DNA from: Bromus sterilis
Taxonomy: Eukaryota > Streptophyta > Magnoliopsida > Poales > Poaceae
Reading direction: 5' to 3'
DNA: 64,000 nt
NCBI GenBank assembly: GCA_950022295.1
Contig: OX465600.1
Location: 206,551,782 to 206,615,781, forward strand
In this document: piece by piece, positions 23,003-35,356 of the stretch
Layout of the letters: each line of letters starts with the position of its first letter
Numbering within the stretch: position 1 is the stretch's first letter
Notes under the pieces: model-generated
What the model was told of the DNA's origin: nothing
What the model saw: the letters and a program-made list of their open reading frames with translations, nothing else
Database searches by the model: none
Made by a program: the position numbers and the translations under genes

Positions 23003-23214
23003 CCCGAGTATGTGTAGATTGGGTCGGTTTTCCATGCTCTGGTCCTGATCCGACGCGGAATTTCATCAGCGCCTCCCTGTTGTTCTCCGGATACACAACC
23101 TCCCGGCTTGTTGTCGAGACGTGTGTTAGGAGAACAGCGGGGAGGTGCTGCCGAAATACCGCGTCGGATCGGGACCAAAGCATGGGAAACCGACCCAATC
23201 TACACATACTCGGG
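23003..23214. repeat. Long inverted repeat in the leader of the TNP2 gene
   Basis: The left arm starts CCCGAGTATGTGTAGATTGG (23003) and the right arm ends CCAATCTACACATACTCGGG (23214). Arms are about 85-95 bases with some mismatches. The loop holds parts of both arms' inner sequence. It ends about 135 bases before the transposase start codon, so the transcript could fold into a long hairpin. Confidence 0.8.
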
Positions 23215-23349
23215 TGGGATTAGGACCTATCTTTACCTATTAGTGTGTAGGTTAATTCCATATGCCGTAGCTATGTATGATAAAAGCAATAAAAAGTGGA
23301 CGTAATAAAATGGTATATTTGTTGTTTAGTAGCTAGCTGTAGCAACAAC

Positions 23350-26300
23350 ATGAGCGATGATCGTGCGTGGATGTACACTGGTCGCCCTAATCAGATAGAG
23401 ATCACGAATGAATGGGCAATGAAAACCAAGGAGTTTCTGAGAGCGGCGTTTGCAAATGGGCAGAGAAAAACCTGGTGCCCCTGCGTTAGGTGCGACAATT
23501 ATAAACAGGCGACAGAGGTGGATATGGGTAAACACTTGCAGAAGTGGGGTTATAAGCCTGGTTATATGGTGTGGATCTTCCATGGCGAGTCTGGCGGACG
23601 ACGGAGAGAGGAGGTGGTCCGTCAGCGCACGGATGAGTACGGAACCGGGATCGAAGACACGGTGCAGGACTTTGACGATGCGCGGGATGAGGATGATGAG
23701 ATGGAGGAATCTGCGAAGGCCTTCTATGATATGTTGGAGTCTTCGAAACGTTCGCTGCACGCTCACACTGAGCTTTGTCAGCTCGATGCCATCGCACAGT
23801 TGATGGCTTTGAAGGCACAATTCAACTTGGGCACAGATTGTTACAATGCGATCACGACCCTAATTGGGCGGTTTCTACCAAAAGATCATGTTATGCCTGC
23901 AAACCTGTACCAATCGGATAAAATCCTCAAGGTACTTAAGATGCCCTATGAGCAGATACATGCTTGTGAAAATGGATGTGATTTATTTAGGAAAGAGTAT
24001 GTGGACGAAGACTATTGTCCCAAATGCAAGTCATCCAGGTATGTTGTGGTAGACAATGGTCAAGGTGAGAAGACGCAGACCAAAATACCCGTAAATGTTC
24101 TTAGGTATCTTCCAGTGATACCAAGAATTCAACGCCTTTACATGATGGAAGAGACAGCCAGACAGATGACATGGCACAAACATGGGAAGAGAACAAAATT
24201 TGATGCAGATGGGAAGTCGATGTTGACTCACCCATCGGATGGTTCAGCATGGAAGCACTTTGATGAAAAACATTCGGAAAAAGCTAAGGAGCCAAGGCAT
24301 TGCCGAATCGCCGTCGGCACAGATGGGTTCAATCCTTTCGGTCTGATGGCAGCCCCATACAGTTGTTGGCCTGTATTTGTCATGCCACTCAATCTCCCCC
24401 CCTCAGAGATTATGAAAAGGAAGAACATTTTCCTAACGTTGATAATACCAGGGCCCAAATATCCGGGGAAGAATATGGATGTGTACATGCAACCTCTTAA
24501 GGAGGAATTGCAACAAGCTTGGGACGAAGGGTTCAAGACATACAATGCAGCTAGCAAAAAGACCTTCAAAATGCATGTTTGGTACCAGTACTCGATGCAT
24601 GACTTGTCGGCGTATGCGCTTTTCGCTGGCTTCTGTGTTCATGGAAAGTTCGGGTGCCCAACATGCAAGGCTGCTCTTCAGTTTCATTGGCTGAAGGCGG
24701 GTGGCAAGTATTCCTGCTTCGACTTGCATAGACAGTTTCTGCCTCCTAAGCATCCTTTTAGAAAAGACAAGAAGAACTTCATCAAAGGCAAAGTTGTCAA
24801 AAACCTGGCAGCACCTACGATGACGGGCGAACATGTCTTGGCACAGTTGAACTCTCTCGAGCCTGATCCAGAACGTCCCGGGTATTTCAACGGATATAAT
24901 TCGGAACACGCCTGGACTCACAAGACATGCTTCTGGGATCTCCCCTACTTCAAAGACCTCGAACTTCCACACAATATTGAAATGATGCACCCTGAAAAAA
25001 ATATCGGCGAGGCCCTGTTTGGTACATTTTTCGGCATAGATGGGAAGTCAAAGGATAATCCTAAAGCTAGAGTCGACCAGGAGACTCTATGTGATAGACC
25101 CTCACAGAACATGCGACAGCCGAAAGGAAAGAAGAATTGGTCCAAGCCAAGGGCCTGGTTCAATCTTGAAAGGGGGCATATCAGGGAAATTCTTTTGTGG
25201 GTGCAAAACAGTTTGATGTTCCCCGATGGGTATGCAGCGAATCTGAGGAGGGGAGCGAGTCCTAAAAAACATAAAATATTAGGGCTGAAGAGTCATGATT
25301 GGCACATATGGCTTGAGGGGGTAATGCCGGTGATGTTGCGCGGCTATATCCCCGAGGAAGAGTGGCTAGTACTGGCAGAACTGAGCTATTTCTTTCGTGT
25401 TCTTTGTGCTAAAGAACTATCCGATGGCGTGCTAGAAGACATGGAAGATATGGCGCCGGAGTTGCTCTGCAAGTTTGAGAAGATCTTTCCACCGGGTTTT
25501 TTTAATCCGATGCAGCATTTGATATTGCATCTCCCGACCGAGGCAAGATTAGGGGGCCCTGTGCAAAATCGTTGGTGCTATTCAACGGAGAGAATGCAGA
25601 AGACGCTTCGAGCAAAATGTAAAACTAAACGTAGAATTGAAGCATCGATGGCCGAGGCTTTCATTACCGAGGAGGCGGCAAACTTCGTGACAGCACATTA
25701 TGAAGCCAAAAATCGCTATTTGCATAATCCAAAGCCTCAGTACAATACTGGCGCCCCCCAACGGCGTCAATCCAACCTCAGCCTATTCAAAGGGAAGCTT
25801 GGACCTGTTGGTGCTTCGAGAAATAAGATTTTGGATATCAAAGAATGGCAGACTCTTACACTGTATATCTTCACCAACCTAACAGAAGTGCGACCGTACA
25901 TCGAGTAAGTGCTCAGTACGTACATTGTTTCGCAACTTCTAATAATTATTGTTTCTTATTAATTCCCCTGAATTCATACAGTCGATACGTCGCCAAATTC
26001 TCTAATGGAGTGGTTATTGAAAGTGATTCCATCGCAGAGTATGAGCTTCTTGCCAATAAAGGAGACGGCAATCCTGGTTTCATCTCTTGGTTCAAACGAA
26101 CGGTAACTATCATTCATATATAGGGTTTCATTTGTTGGTTCGACCTATTTTTCACTAATTTAACGAGTATAAAACTTATAGGCAAATGAGGAGCCTATGG
26201 ACGCCGAATTGAGACAAGTCGCTAATGGTTTTGACAATAAGGTCCGTGTATTTGAGAAATACGACATCAACGGGTATCGCTTTCGTACCGTTGATAAAGA

Positions 26301-27006
26301 GCAAAAAATGGCCGATCGAAAAAGTACAAATTCGGGTGTCTCTGCTGTCGGCGACGGAGGTATTGAGTATTATGGAAGAGTTGAAGCAATATACGAACTT
26401 CTATTCTATGGTGAAAATCCTCCCAACGTCGTTGTCTTCAAATGTCATTGGTTTCTCCCGTCGAGGACTAGACGAACTCATGAACATGTAGGTCTAGTCG
26501 AAATTCGACAAGAACCCCATTTTAATGTCCCCGATGTCTACGTTACGGCTCAACAGGCCACCCAGGTTTTCTATCTATCCTACCCCGGCCAAACGGTTGA
26601 AAACCTGAAAGGTTGGGATGTCGTTTATGATGTGCCACCTCATATTAGACCACCTCCCCCAAATGAAGAGGATTATGTACCCCACATTGACCCAGAGACA
26701 TATGAAGGAGAATTCTTCCAAGAAACACGCGTGATAAAAAAACGTTTCCGAAACCTCTCTACGTAACCCCAGAACATGGAAGAATACAATGAGAGTGAAC
26801 CCGCTAACGACGATGTTGAAGAGCCTGAAGAAGAAGAGGTTACTGCTCCAGATGACCTGTCAATGCTTGACCGTTTACATAAAGGCCTTCCAAATGTTGG
26901 TGTTGTTGAACCTGATGAGGCCATCATTATCGACGACACGCGTGATAGTTATGACGATCCTTCAATTGATCGCGTAGAAGAGACCGATGATCCCGACTAT
27001 TGTTAG
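23350..27006 (+). CDS. TNP2-type CACTA transposase of element H, three exons, one in-frame stop
   Basis: The product would bind the element's ends and cut them. Start ATG 23350 (MSDDRAWMYTGRP) matches the usual start of the family. Exon 1 (23350-25904) carries the transposase-associated domain (to about residue 80, with WCPCVRCDN), the TNP2 domain (roughly residues 280-620; YLPVIPRIQRLY, GFNPFG, HVWYQYSMHDL, CPTCKAALQF, LPHNIEMMHPEKN) and the DUF4218 region (GLKSHDWHIWLEGVMPVMLR). Exon 2 is 25982-26102. Exon 3 (26182-27006) has the DUF4216 region (YYGRVEAIYELLFYG). Splice sites GTAAGT/ACAG and GTAACT/ATAG keep the frame. One TAA at 26764 separates an acidic tail ending at 27006. All domains are present before that stop, so a shortened protein might still work. 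The domain reading is secure, activity is not. Confidence 0.9.
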
Positions 27007-27134
27007 TTGTATGCATCTCAACTTTAATTACATATATATATTCTCATTATTGCAGTAATTACTGTTGTATTATTAATTCTTTTTCTCATTGTACTAATTA
27101 TTTTATTTTAATTCTTGGCAGGTTCGTGACAGAT

Positions 27135-29521
27135 ATGGAGGGCGAGACCTCAGGCTCGCGAGGGAGGGGTCGGGGTCATGCGCTCCCACCTCTGGCTCTA
27201 CGGAGGTCTTTGCTCGAGAGTATTTCCTCGCCTCCTCCTTCTACTGATGAGCCGCCCAGGGGGAGAGGAGGTCGGAAGAAGACCGGGAGAGGCAAAGCAG
27301 GTGGTGGTCGCGGGAAAGGGAGACGAACACCTGCTGCTGCTTCCTCGCCGCCACCTCCGGCTGATTCACCAGAGCACTACAGGGTGGACCAGCCTGAGGT
27401 GGAGGAGGAGGCTACGTCCACCCGCACGACCTGGAGTCCCTAGCCGGACCAGCCGGAGCAGCACACGCCTGAGGGGGATGCTGGTGCCGAGCTGGACACT
27501 ACGGATGAGGAGGAGGTAGCTAAGGGTACCACCGTGTACCAGCGTGGGGGTACACGGCTCCCGTCCGTGTCGGTGACTCCCGCCCATAAGTGGTTGATTA
27601 CGCCTGATGGAGAGACGTAAGTGCACTTATACTCTCTTCCAGTACCTTCTATACTTATGTCTATCTGATGGCTTTGTCTTTTTATACTGCAGGGGTTGGA
27701 TATACGGCAATGGTGTCCGCAATCTCAACTCCATCCTTGGTGTGCTCGTCAGGGAGAACTTCCCGGGGCTGGTTCAATTGCCCGGACCTGATGAGGTTCC
27801 GCAGCCTGGACTCAAGTGGGAGCACTATTGTGCTGCCCCGGCCTAGCCGGATACGACCATCAACGGGGTCGAATGCCACACCAGAGCGGACATGGTGATC
27901 AACGGCTTTTGGGTAATTTCTGTTTCACACAATAAAATCACACTATTGCAGTGTTGTCTCGTGCACTCATCAGTGTTGTCATCAGTGTTGTCTCATCAGT
28001 GCACTCATCAGTGTTGTCTCGTGCTATTGCAGGTCTACTACAAGGTCGATGAGTCCAAGGAGCAGGAGGCGGAGGACGTGTTAGTTGCAGAGGCCACGCG
28101 CCTCTTGCAGAACACAAGGCACGAGATGCGAGTGCAGGCGGTCCGTGACTACTACGCCAAGCAAGGGCGCAAGCGTAGCAAGAAGGACTGCCGCAAGAAG
28201 TTTCTGACCAGGGCCCAGTACATGACGGTAACCCTTCTTAAGTCTTGAATAGTTTGCTTGATTTGATTCCTATCTAGGCTACTTATTAGTTTCCTTGTTT
28301 ACTAACTTAGGCGCCACCGAGATGGTGTGCGGACAAGATGGATTGTTGGGAGGCCATTGTGGACCACTGGTGCTCAGATGCCTGGTTGGCCATCCACAAC
28401 AATGCCAAGGAGCGCCGCGCCCAAATGGTTGGTGTGCCACACCATCAAGGAAGCCGCAACTTAGCTGGTTACGGGAATAAATGGGTATGTGCTTTGCTTC
28501 AATTTTCATGCAAATTCTACTTTTCTTTGTCTTTTTGGCACCCACAACTTACTAATATTGTGTTTTGCTTTGTCTTTTAGGCGGAGCATAATAAAACAGA
28601 GCCACTTGGTGTGTTCGACAATTATGGCATGGCCCATACAGCGTCGTACAAGAAGGCAAAGGCGCTCTCAGAGTCTGATCTCGCCACTCCTTCGACTTTC
28701 ACCAACATTGCCGCCTACAGTAAGCTCAAGGCTTATACTGAGGTGGCGAAGGAGAAGCACGGGGAGCCTTATAACCCGCTTGGGAAGCCTATTAAGCCGG
28801 AGCTGGTGATGATCTCTGGTGGCGGAAGGAGCCATGGCGCCATGGCCATTGGAGATAAGTTGATCAGGTGCGATAAGACTCTTCCTGAGATCAAGGAGCG
28901 CCAAACGAGCTCTTCTCCTGCTATAAGGACTCGTCCGCGGCCAGTCGACCTCGCTATCCAGGTTATCCATAAGGACTCTTGCATTCTTGTTTTCTCTCAT
29001 CGAATATGACAATGCTAACTAGAGGAGTGGGGTTGCAGGAAGATCTTGAGAAAGAGCGACAGAACACCCAGCGGCTACTGGAGGAGAAGGAGCGGTTGGC
29101 AGAGGAGAAGGCAGCGGAGAGAGAGCGGCTGGCGGAGGAGAGGACGGCGAAGGCTCTCGAGGAGGCCACGGCACGACACGATGCATCAAACCGGGCCTTG
29201 TATGAGCTCTTCGTGGTAAGTCACTTGTTCATATTCACCCAAAGAATGCGTCATGAGTGGCCTAATATGATTGACTCATGAATAACAAATGTGCAGACTA
29301 TGTGCGAGAAGACTGGTCAGGCCGCTCCACCGATGCCGATCATTTCTCCTGTGGGGACGGTGAGTATCTTTCGATGATCATCAATACCATATTGAGTGGC
29401 GCCGTGCTAACCTCTAGTTGATCTTTTTGTGCAGCATAACTCTCGGGCTGCGTCCCATGACCCTTCTCCACCGTCAACATCGGGCAACCCGACGGATACT
29501 TCTCAGCCACCTCAGCCTTGA
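27135..29521 (+). pseudogene. Second gene of CACTA H (TNPA/PTTA-like), eight exons, two stops
   Basis: This is the partner DNA-binding protein that in related elements binds the subterminal repeats. Predicted exons: 27135-27616, 27693-27912, 28033-28227, 28311-28484, 28581-28961, 29039-29215, 29297-29359 and 29435-29521, all with GT..AG borders and joining in frame. The protein starts MEGETSGSRGRGRG (basic, Pro/Gly-rich) and has a plant transposase (Ptta/En/Spm) region across exons 3-5 (RRAQMVGVPHHQGSRN; KALSESDLATPSTFTN). A strong coiled coil in exon 6 (DLEKERQNTQRLLEEKERLA) and a Ser/Pro-rich tail follow. Stops at 27441 and 27844 interrupt it. It lies 128 bases after the transposase gene on the same strand, the usual order in Triticeae CACTA elements. 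Confidence 0.82.
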
Positions 29522-30299
29522 GGGCTACACTCCGGTAAGTTGTGTTGTATATTTTGCTTTATTAATGCTTAGTTAGTTTGAAAATGCATATTTAGCTTAT
29601 GAAATTCTTAAATATAGCTAAGTTAGCCTAATAATAGCATGATTAGCCAGATTTGCTCACAATATGATGAAGTTAGCTTGATTTGCTCACAAAATGCTAA
29701 AGTTACCTTAATTGGCTCAAAAAATGCTTAACTTAGCTTCATTTGTTCAAAGTTGCCAAAGTTAGCTTAATTTGCTCACAAAATGGTAAAATTACCTTTA
29801 TTGCCTAAAAATGACTAAAGTAATACATTTTTGGAGTTGCTGCATTTTCACTTGTAAAGAGAAGAAGACAAGAAGAAGGAGAAGAAGAAGAAGAGAACTC
29901 TTCTTCTTCTTCTTCTTCTCTTCTCATTCTTCTTCTCTTCTCATTCTTCTTCTTCTACTTCATCTTCTTATAATTTTCTTTTCTTCATTTTGCAGATTTG
30001 CTTAATGGGAGTAATGCTATGATGGAGAGTTGCAATTGGACTTGTAGCTTTGTTTATAAACTGTTTGGTCACTTGTGTGTACTTGTTTACTATGTATGAG
30101 AACTTGCTATTTGGTCACTTGTGTTTCCTATATATGTATGAGAACTTGTGTATATATGGATTTTGATTAATATTTGGTTGATCAAGATGTGTGTGGGTGC
30201 CTACACTATGCTGTTGGAGAAACATATTGCTATATATATTGGTAGTTTTTGTCAAATGCAGGGATTAATAGAAAAACAGAAAAAACAGAGGCTATATAG
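29522..30299. repeat. Non-coding 3' region of CACTA H with tandem and triplet repeats
   Basis: Degenerate copies of a unit of about 32 bp (AGTTAGCTTAATTTGCTCAC) fill about 29600-29815. A (GAA)n run followed by a (TTC)n run (about 29855-29970) could pair as a hairpin. The rest is A+T-rich 3' flank, probably 3' UTR and polyadenylation region of the second gene. No further gene is seen. Confidence 0.7.
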
Positions 30300-30790
30300 C
30301 CTCTTTGCCGTCTGCTTGCAGTTAGCAAAGAGGACACGTGGCGCCCAGCTGTGCAATCTGGCAACAGCTGGGTGACCATTTGGTCATTATGCCGTCTGCC
30401 TCCAGCAAGGCAGACGGCAAAGCGAAGGACTTTGCCGTCTGCTGCTGGACGGTAAACATATGACGGGGGGGGGGGGGGTGGTGACGTCATTACCTTATCC
30501 AATGACGTCACCGTTCTTTGCCGTCTGTCCGTAGACGGCAACCCCGCCGTTAAGGGCCTGACAGAGCCGGCTGGCACAGCTTCGCCGTCAAGCTTCTCTG
30601 CCGTATGTTTCTTATTCCAGCGGACGGCAAAGAGCTTTGCCGTCCGTCGATATACAACAGACGGCAACACACCTCTTTGCCGATGAAATGGCTGACAGGT
30701 GCTTTACCGTGCGGGGGCAGACGACAAAGGGTTTTGCCGTCGGCCATTCAGGTGTTTGCCGTGCGCCGTGGCAGATGGCAAACAGGAGAA
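30300..30790. repeat. Right subterminal repeat array of CACTA H
   Basis: At least ten copies of the GCCGTCTG / CAGACGGCAAAG unit in both directions, mirroring the left array. A run of about 14 G (30465-30478) lies between copies. Open frames here are artefacts. Confidence 0.85.
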
Positions 30791-30801
30791 TTCCAGTAGT
30801 G

Positions 30802-30976
30802 TACAGGTGAATCTACCCCTTGCGTACTACATGGACTGTCCGCGTGCCAGGTCATGCTCCTTTTGGACCCAAGCCTGCACCATAGTCGAAGAGCACCAAG
30901 GTTCCCTCTGACGCCAAGCCTAGCGAACTTCACCACTCGACTTCGAGGGCTATCAGATTCATGGAATCAAACATCC
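30802..30976 (-). repeat. 5' LTR of element G, middle piece
   Basis: A 175-base piece of the LTR between CACTA H and CACTA I. It includes the right target copy of H (TAC, 30802-30804) and the left target copy of I (TCC, 30974-30976). No gene. Confidence 0.75.
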
Positions 30977-31009
30977 CACTACTAGGGAAAAGCTTATACG
31001 TAGAGGCTT

Positions 31010-31355
31010 AACAGTAGCGCCCTCTAAAGACAAGCGCTACTGCTAATTAGCAGTAGCGCTCTATATGGACGCTCGCTATTGATATGCCTGTATCAGTAGC
31101 GCCTCATCTTAGGAACCGCTATTGGTAAAGGTGGTCCCCACCAAACCCAGCTGACAAGTTTTAGTAGCAGCGCCCCACTGGAAAGCCCGCTACTACTATC
31201 TACTTATCAATAGCGCCCTTCCGTTACGCCCGCTACTGCTAATGTGGACCCAACTTAACCCAGAGGCCCGCAAATAGCAGCAACGCGTGATCTATTGGGT
31301 CGCTACTACTAAAAGAATAGCAGTAGCGCCGGAGCGGTACAGGCGCTACTGGTAA
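31010..31355. repeat. Left subterminal repeat array of CACTA I
   Basis: Multiple copies of AGCAGTAGCGC and its complement GCGCTACTGCT, about every 25-45 bases. They probably serve as binding sites for the element's accessory protein. A pyrimidine-rich stretch follows (31370-31680) with no gene. Confidence 0.85.
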
Positions 31356-31745
31356 GGCGCAGCAGCCACCTTTTCCACCAACCATCCCCCTCCCCCCTCC
31401 TCTCTCTCCCTCACTTGCTTCTTCCTCATTCCTTCTCCTACCTCTTGTCCATCTCCATTAATGCATTACACCATCTCCATTAATGCACTACACACCATCT
31501 TCATTAATGCAATATCTCTCTCTTTCCTTCTAATTTGCTCCTCATCCACCACAAGATATCATGCATAAATGCATCTAGCTATCTCTCTTTCTCACCTTTG
31601 TCTCCTTCCCCTCACTAGCTAGTGCAAGCTTCTCCCAAGTGTGATATTTTAAAAAAAGGTATATACTTTCTCTCTCTCTCTCTTAATTAATTACTAGCTA
31701 GCTAGGTACGTTGATGCATGAGATGAGATGTGATATGAGAGTTTT

Positions 31746-31905
31746 CCTATGTTTTGCCAAAATGTCGATTTACTTCCGTTTCGGCGAATTTCGGGCAAAC
31801 TCTATATGTCCTATTTTTAGGAAAGGTCATGCCGAATTTTTGTATGACTTTGATATGCATATGCATGTCGTTATAATCTTTTGTTTGTATAACTCGTAGG
31901 CGACC
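31746..31905 (+). repeat. Leader module, copy 1 (before TNP2 of CACTA I)
   Basis: The stretch from CCTATGTTTTGCCAAAATG through AAGGTCATGCCGAAT ends TCGTAG just before GCGACCATG. A similar module, in the same order, precedes the second gene at 37050-37273. TCGTAG has the form of a splice acceptor, so this may be a shared 5' intron. Confidence 0.7.
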
Positions 31906-34900
31906 ATGAAGGTCTGTGGAAGGATGGTGGATAGATACTTGCGGTCCGCAGTGGACGACATGGTTAAAAAAAATGAAAAGGAGATTTTATGTCCTTGTCG
32001 AAAATCCAAAGAAGGCGTCTGGCTGGACCCCTTTAAGGGTGGACGTTTGAAGGCGCACCTGCTTAGATATGGTTTCATGGATGGCTATACTCGATGGATA
32101 ACTGAAGATGATGATGACGATATCGACGGTGCAACCAATAACCCCATGGCAGCGGATGAAGAGATGATTGATGGATCCGAAGACGAAGAGGACGCTGGAA
32201 ATGACGGCGGAGAAGAGGCCGCCCATGGTAATGGCGGAGAAGATCAGACCGAACATGATGGAGAAGATGCGGACTTGACGGATCCTTCGTCGCTACTAAA
32301 TTCAATCGTGCGGGACCCTCATGTTCGAGACCTGCTTCGCAAGAAGACGACTAGCGACAGAGCTGGTTCTAGAGAGGAGGCCAAGTTGGAGGTAGACTCG
32401 AAGACTCCATTGTATGATGGTTGCGCTCCTGAGGTGACCCACTTGAGTTTCACGCTTGAACTTCTAAAGATGAAGGCTAAAAACAAATGGAGCGACAAAA
32501 GCCTCGATGATCATCTCAAGTATCTAAACAAGACAGTTCTTCCCCCGGGGAACCTTTGTCCTACTAGTATCGATGAGGCCAAGAAGATTGTGTGCCCTCT
32601 TGATCTGCCGCACATTAGATAGCATGCATGCATCAACGATTGCATCATTTATCGGAACGAGAACGCAGAAAAAACTAGTTGTCCGGTGTGCAATGCTGAT
32701 AGATACAAGAAGGCCGGAAAGAAATCTCCTCAGAAAGTTGTATGGTACTTTCCGATCATTCCTCGTCTGCAGCGTTATTTCATAGATCCTAAGGAAGCTG
32801 AGCTCATGCGGTGGCACGCGGTCAGGAAGGTGCCCGATGATGGAGATGATCCGAAGATGAGACAACCTGTGGATGGACAACAGTGGATAGCGTTGAACGC
32901 CGAATATGGATTTCATCTTGATCCAAGGAACGTCATGCTTGGCGTGAGTTCAGATGGCATGAATCCGTTTGGCAAGCAGAACACCAACCATAGCACATGG
33001 CCCGTGTTTGTATGGATGTACAACATTCCCCCATGGAAGTGCATGAAGACAAAGTACATACACATGAGCATTTTGATTCAAGGACCGAAACAGCCGGGAA
33101 ATAATATTAATCTATATCTCGAGCTATTGAAAGAGGAGCTAGAAATGTTATGGAAATCTCCAGTCAAGACATGGGACTCTTTGGAAAAAGAATATTTCTA
33201 TATGAAAGACGCGGTGCTGACGACGGTGCACGATTATCTCGGTTACGGATATGTATCAGGCCAAGTGTGCCATGGATATTGCGGATGCACGAGGTGCATG
33301 GATGATACAACGTCTCAGCAGCTAATGAAATATGGTGGGTCTGCGAAAATCGTGTACATGGGGGATCGAAGATGGCTCGAGAAGAATGACCCGTGGAGAA
33401 ACCGTGGAGATCTATTCAATGGTGAGGCTGAGCATCGAGGACCTCCACGTAAGAGGAGCGGCGCCGAAATTGATGAGTTGTTGAAAAACTGGAAAGAGTG
33501 CCCCGCGCCTGGAAAGATGAAAAAACCGGAGCCACTGCTGAAGGTATGGAAAACAAGGTCTGTTTTCTGGGACTTGGAAAACAAGGTCACGAAGAATGTT
33601 CTCGAGAGTTTGCTTGGCACACTGATGAACATGCCGGAGAAGACCAAGGATGGGCCGAAGGCAAGAAGAGACTTGGAAGATTTGGAAATAAGGGCAGATC
33701 TCCACATGCCCCGTAAAACGGCCGAGACAGAGACGGAGAGAGAGGCGGGGGACAGCAGGCGGGGCAAAAAAGTAAAGAAGAAGGAAGAGAAATATTGCCC
33801 CCCCTTCTTGCTTCACCTTCAATACGAAGGAGATCGATCAATTTTTCAAGTGTCTTACCGGAATAAAAGTTAGTTCCGGTTACTGTGGGAAGATAAGCAG
33901 ATATCTAGACATGCAGAAAAAAAGGATCAGCGGGATGAAGTCTCATGACTGTCACGTGATGATGACGCAGATACTACCGGTTGCCCTTAGAGGGATAATG
34001 GACAAGCACGTCCGTGACACGCTTACTGGTTTCTGTAATTTTTTCGATGTTATCTCTCAAAAGTCGATCAGTTCGAAGCAGCTCACAAGGCTACATGAAG
34101 AGATTGTTGTCATACTATGTGAGCTCGAGATGTACTTCCCGCCCGCGTTCTTTGACGTCATGGTGCATCTATGTGTCCACATTATGGACGACATCATCGA
34201 CCTTGGCCCGTCATACCTGCACAACATGATGCCGTTCGAGAGGATGAATGGGGTCATCAAAGGATTCGTTCGTAACATGTCCTGACCAGATGGAAGCATC
34301 GTACAGGGCTATCTGACACAAGAGTGCATCTCTTTCTGCGGGAATTATCTAAGCAACGGAGATGACGACGTCCCTGTTGTTGGTTTGCCCGTTAACAAGC
34401 ACCATGGGAGGCTCAGAGGAGAAGGTCACACCAACGGTTGGAGGGAACTGCATGTCGACCACTTGGATCGACGCAATGACTTTGACAGGGCAAACTTAGT
34501 AGTGCTACAACATCTTGACGTGGTAGACCCTTTCGTGACACTGCACAAAGAAACCATCGCCAAGAAGTACCATGACCAGGGCCTACGCAAGACGGACGCC
34601 GAAGTTACTAGAGAGCACAACTCCACTTTCTTGCCTTGGTTCAAAGAGCATGTTCTTGCCAATCCCCCGGAAGAGGGGTCTACAGACGCATTGCTCATAT
34701 ACGCCTTAGCACATGGCCCTGCTGTCAACTTCGTCACCTATCAGGCATACGATATAAACGGATACACGTTCTATACGGAGGCCAGAGATATGAAAAGTGA
34801 TTTCCAGAACTCGGGGGTGACGATAGAATGCATGACTAACGACAACGGCTCAACTGAAAGATATTATGGAAGGGTCGAAGAGATCTGGGAGCTTAACTAC

Positions 34901-35356
34901 TCTGGACTACACAATGCGACGATGTTCCTTGTCAGATGGGCTAAGAATGTCGAAAGAGAAAACCGGTATTTCACTACTATGTCTATACCCAACGCCAAGA
35001 GCGCTACCGTGAACGTCATCGCCAAAAATGAGCCATGGATACACGCTAAGCACGTGACACAATGTTTCTACATAACCGACCCGAGCAACCCCAACCGTGT
35101 TGTCGTGAGGAGAGGCAAAAGAAACATCATCGGAATGGATGGAGTCGCCAACATAGAAGACTATGACCAGTATGGCAACCCGATGAGGGAAGATGACGAC
35201 GACGATGAAGCATATGTCAAAAGAAGAATGAAGACTACATTACCTATGCAAGATCGTACTCCATGGAAAAGGAAAAGTCATAACGAGGGCCTAAATTATT
35301 CGGAAACGAACAAAAAAGGAAAGAAACTAATCACTAAGAAACGTCTTCGCCGCTGA
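31906..35356 (+). pseudogene. TNP2-type transposase of CACTA I, broken
   Basis: It starts at ATG 31906 (MKVCGRMVDRYL) after a possible splice acceptor. The transposase-associated domain (CPCRKSKEGVW; LLRYGFMDGYTRW) is followed by an acidic linker, the TNP2 domain (CINDCIIYRN; VVWYFPIIPRLQRYF; SDGMNPFG; HGYCGCTRCMD), a DUF4218 region (GMKSHDCHVMMTQILPVALR), a DUF4216 region (RYYGRVEEIWELNYSG) and a Lys/Arg-rich tail ending 35356. Breaks: TAG at 32620, a frameshift near 33800, and TGA at 34283 (probable CGA-to-TGA). Near 33574 the conserved block equivalent to PYFKDLELPHNIEMMH of element H is missing, and a 14-base copy of upstream sequence stands at the joint. The gene cannot make an active transposase. 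Confidence 0.88.

Larger units (their letters stand above)
21209..30801 (+). mobile_element. CACTA transposon H, complete, 9.6 kb
   Basis: Termini CACTACTGGAATTC (21209) and GAATTCCAGTAGTG (ending 30801) are perfect inverted copies over 14 bases. The flanking three bases are TAC on both sides (21206-21208, 30802-30804), the expected target duplication. Subterminal arrays of a motif like GCCGTCTG/CAGACGGCAAAG stand at both ends. Between them are a TNP2-type transposase gene and a second gene, both on the plus strand. Such elements move by cut and paste. The termini and splice sites are intact and the coding regions carry only a few stops, so this is the best preserved element of the window. 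The repeats resemble the Caspar-type CACTA of Triticeae, which I did not verify. Confidence 0.93.

Noticed and set aside
30230..30799. Open frames across the right end of CACTA H
   Set aside because: They translate the subterminal repeat units.
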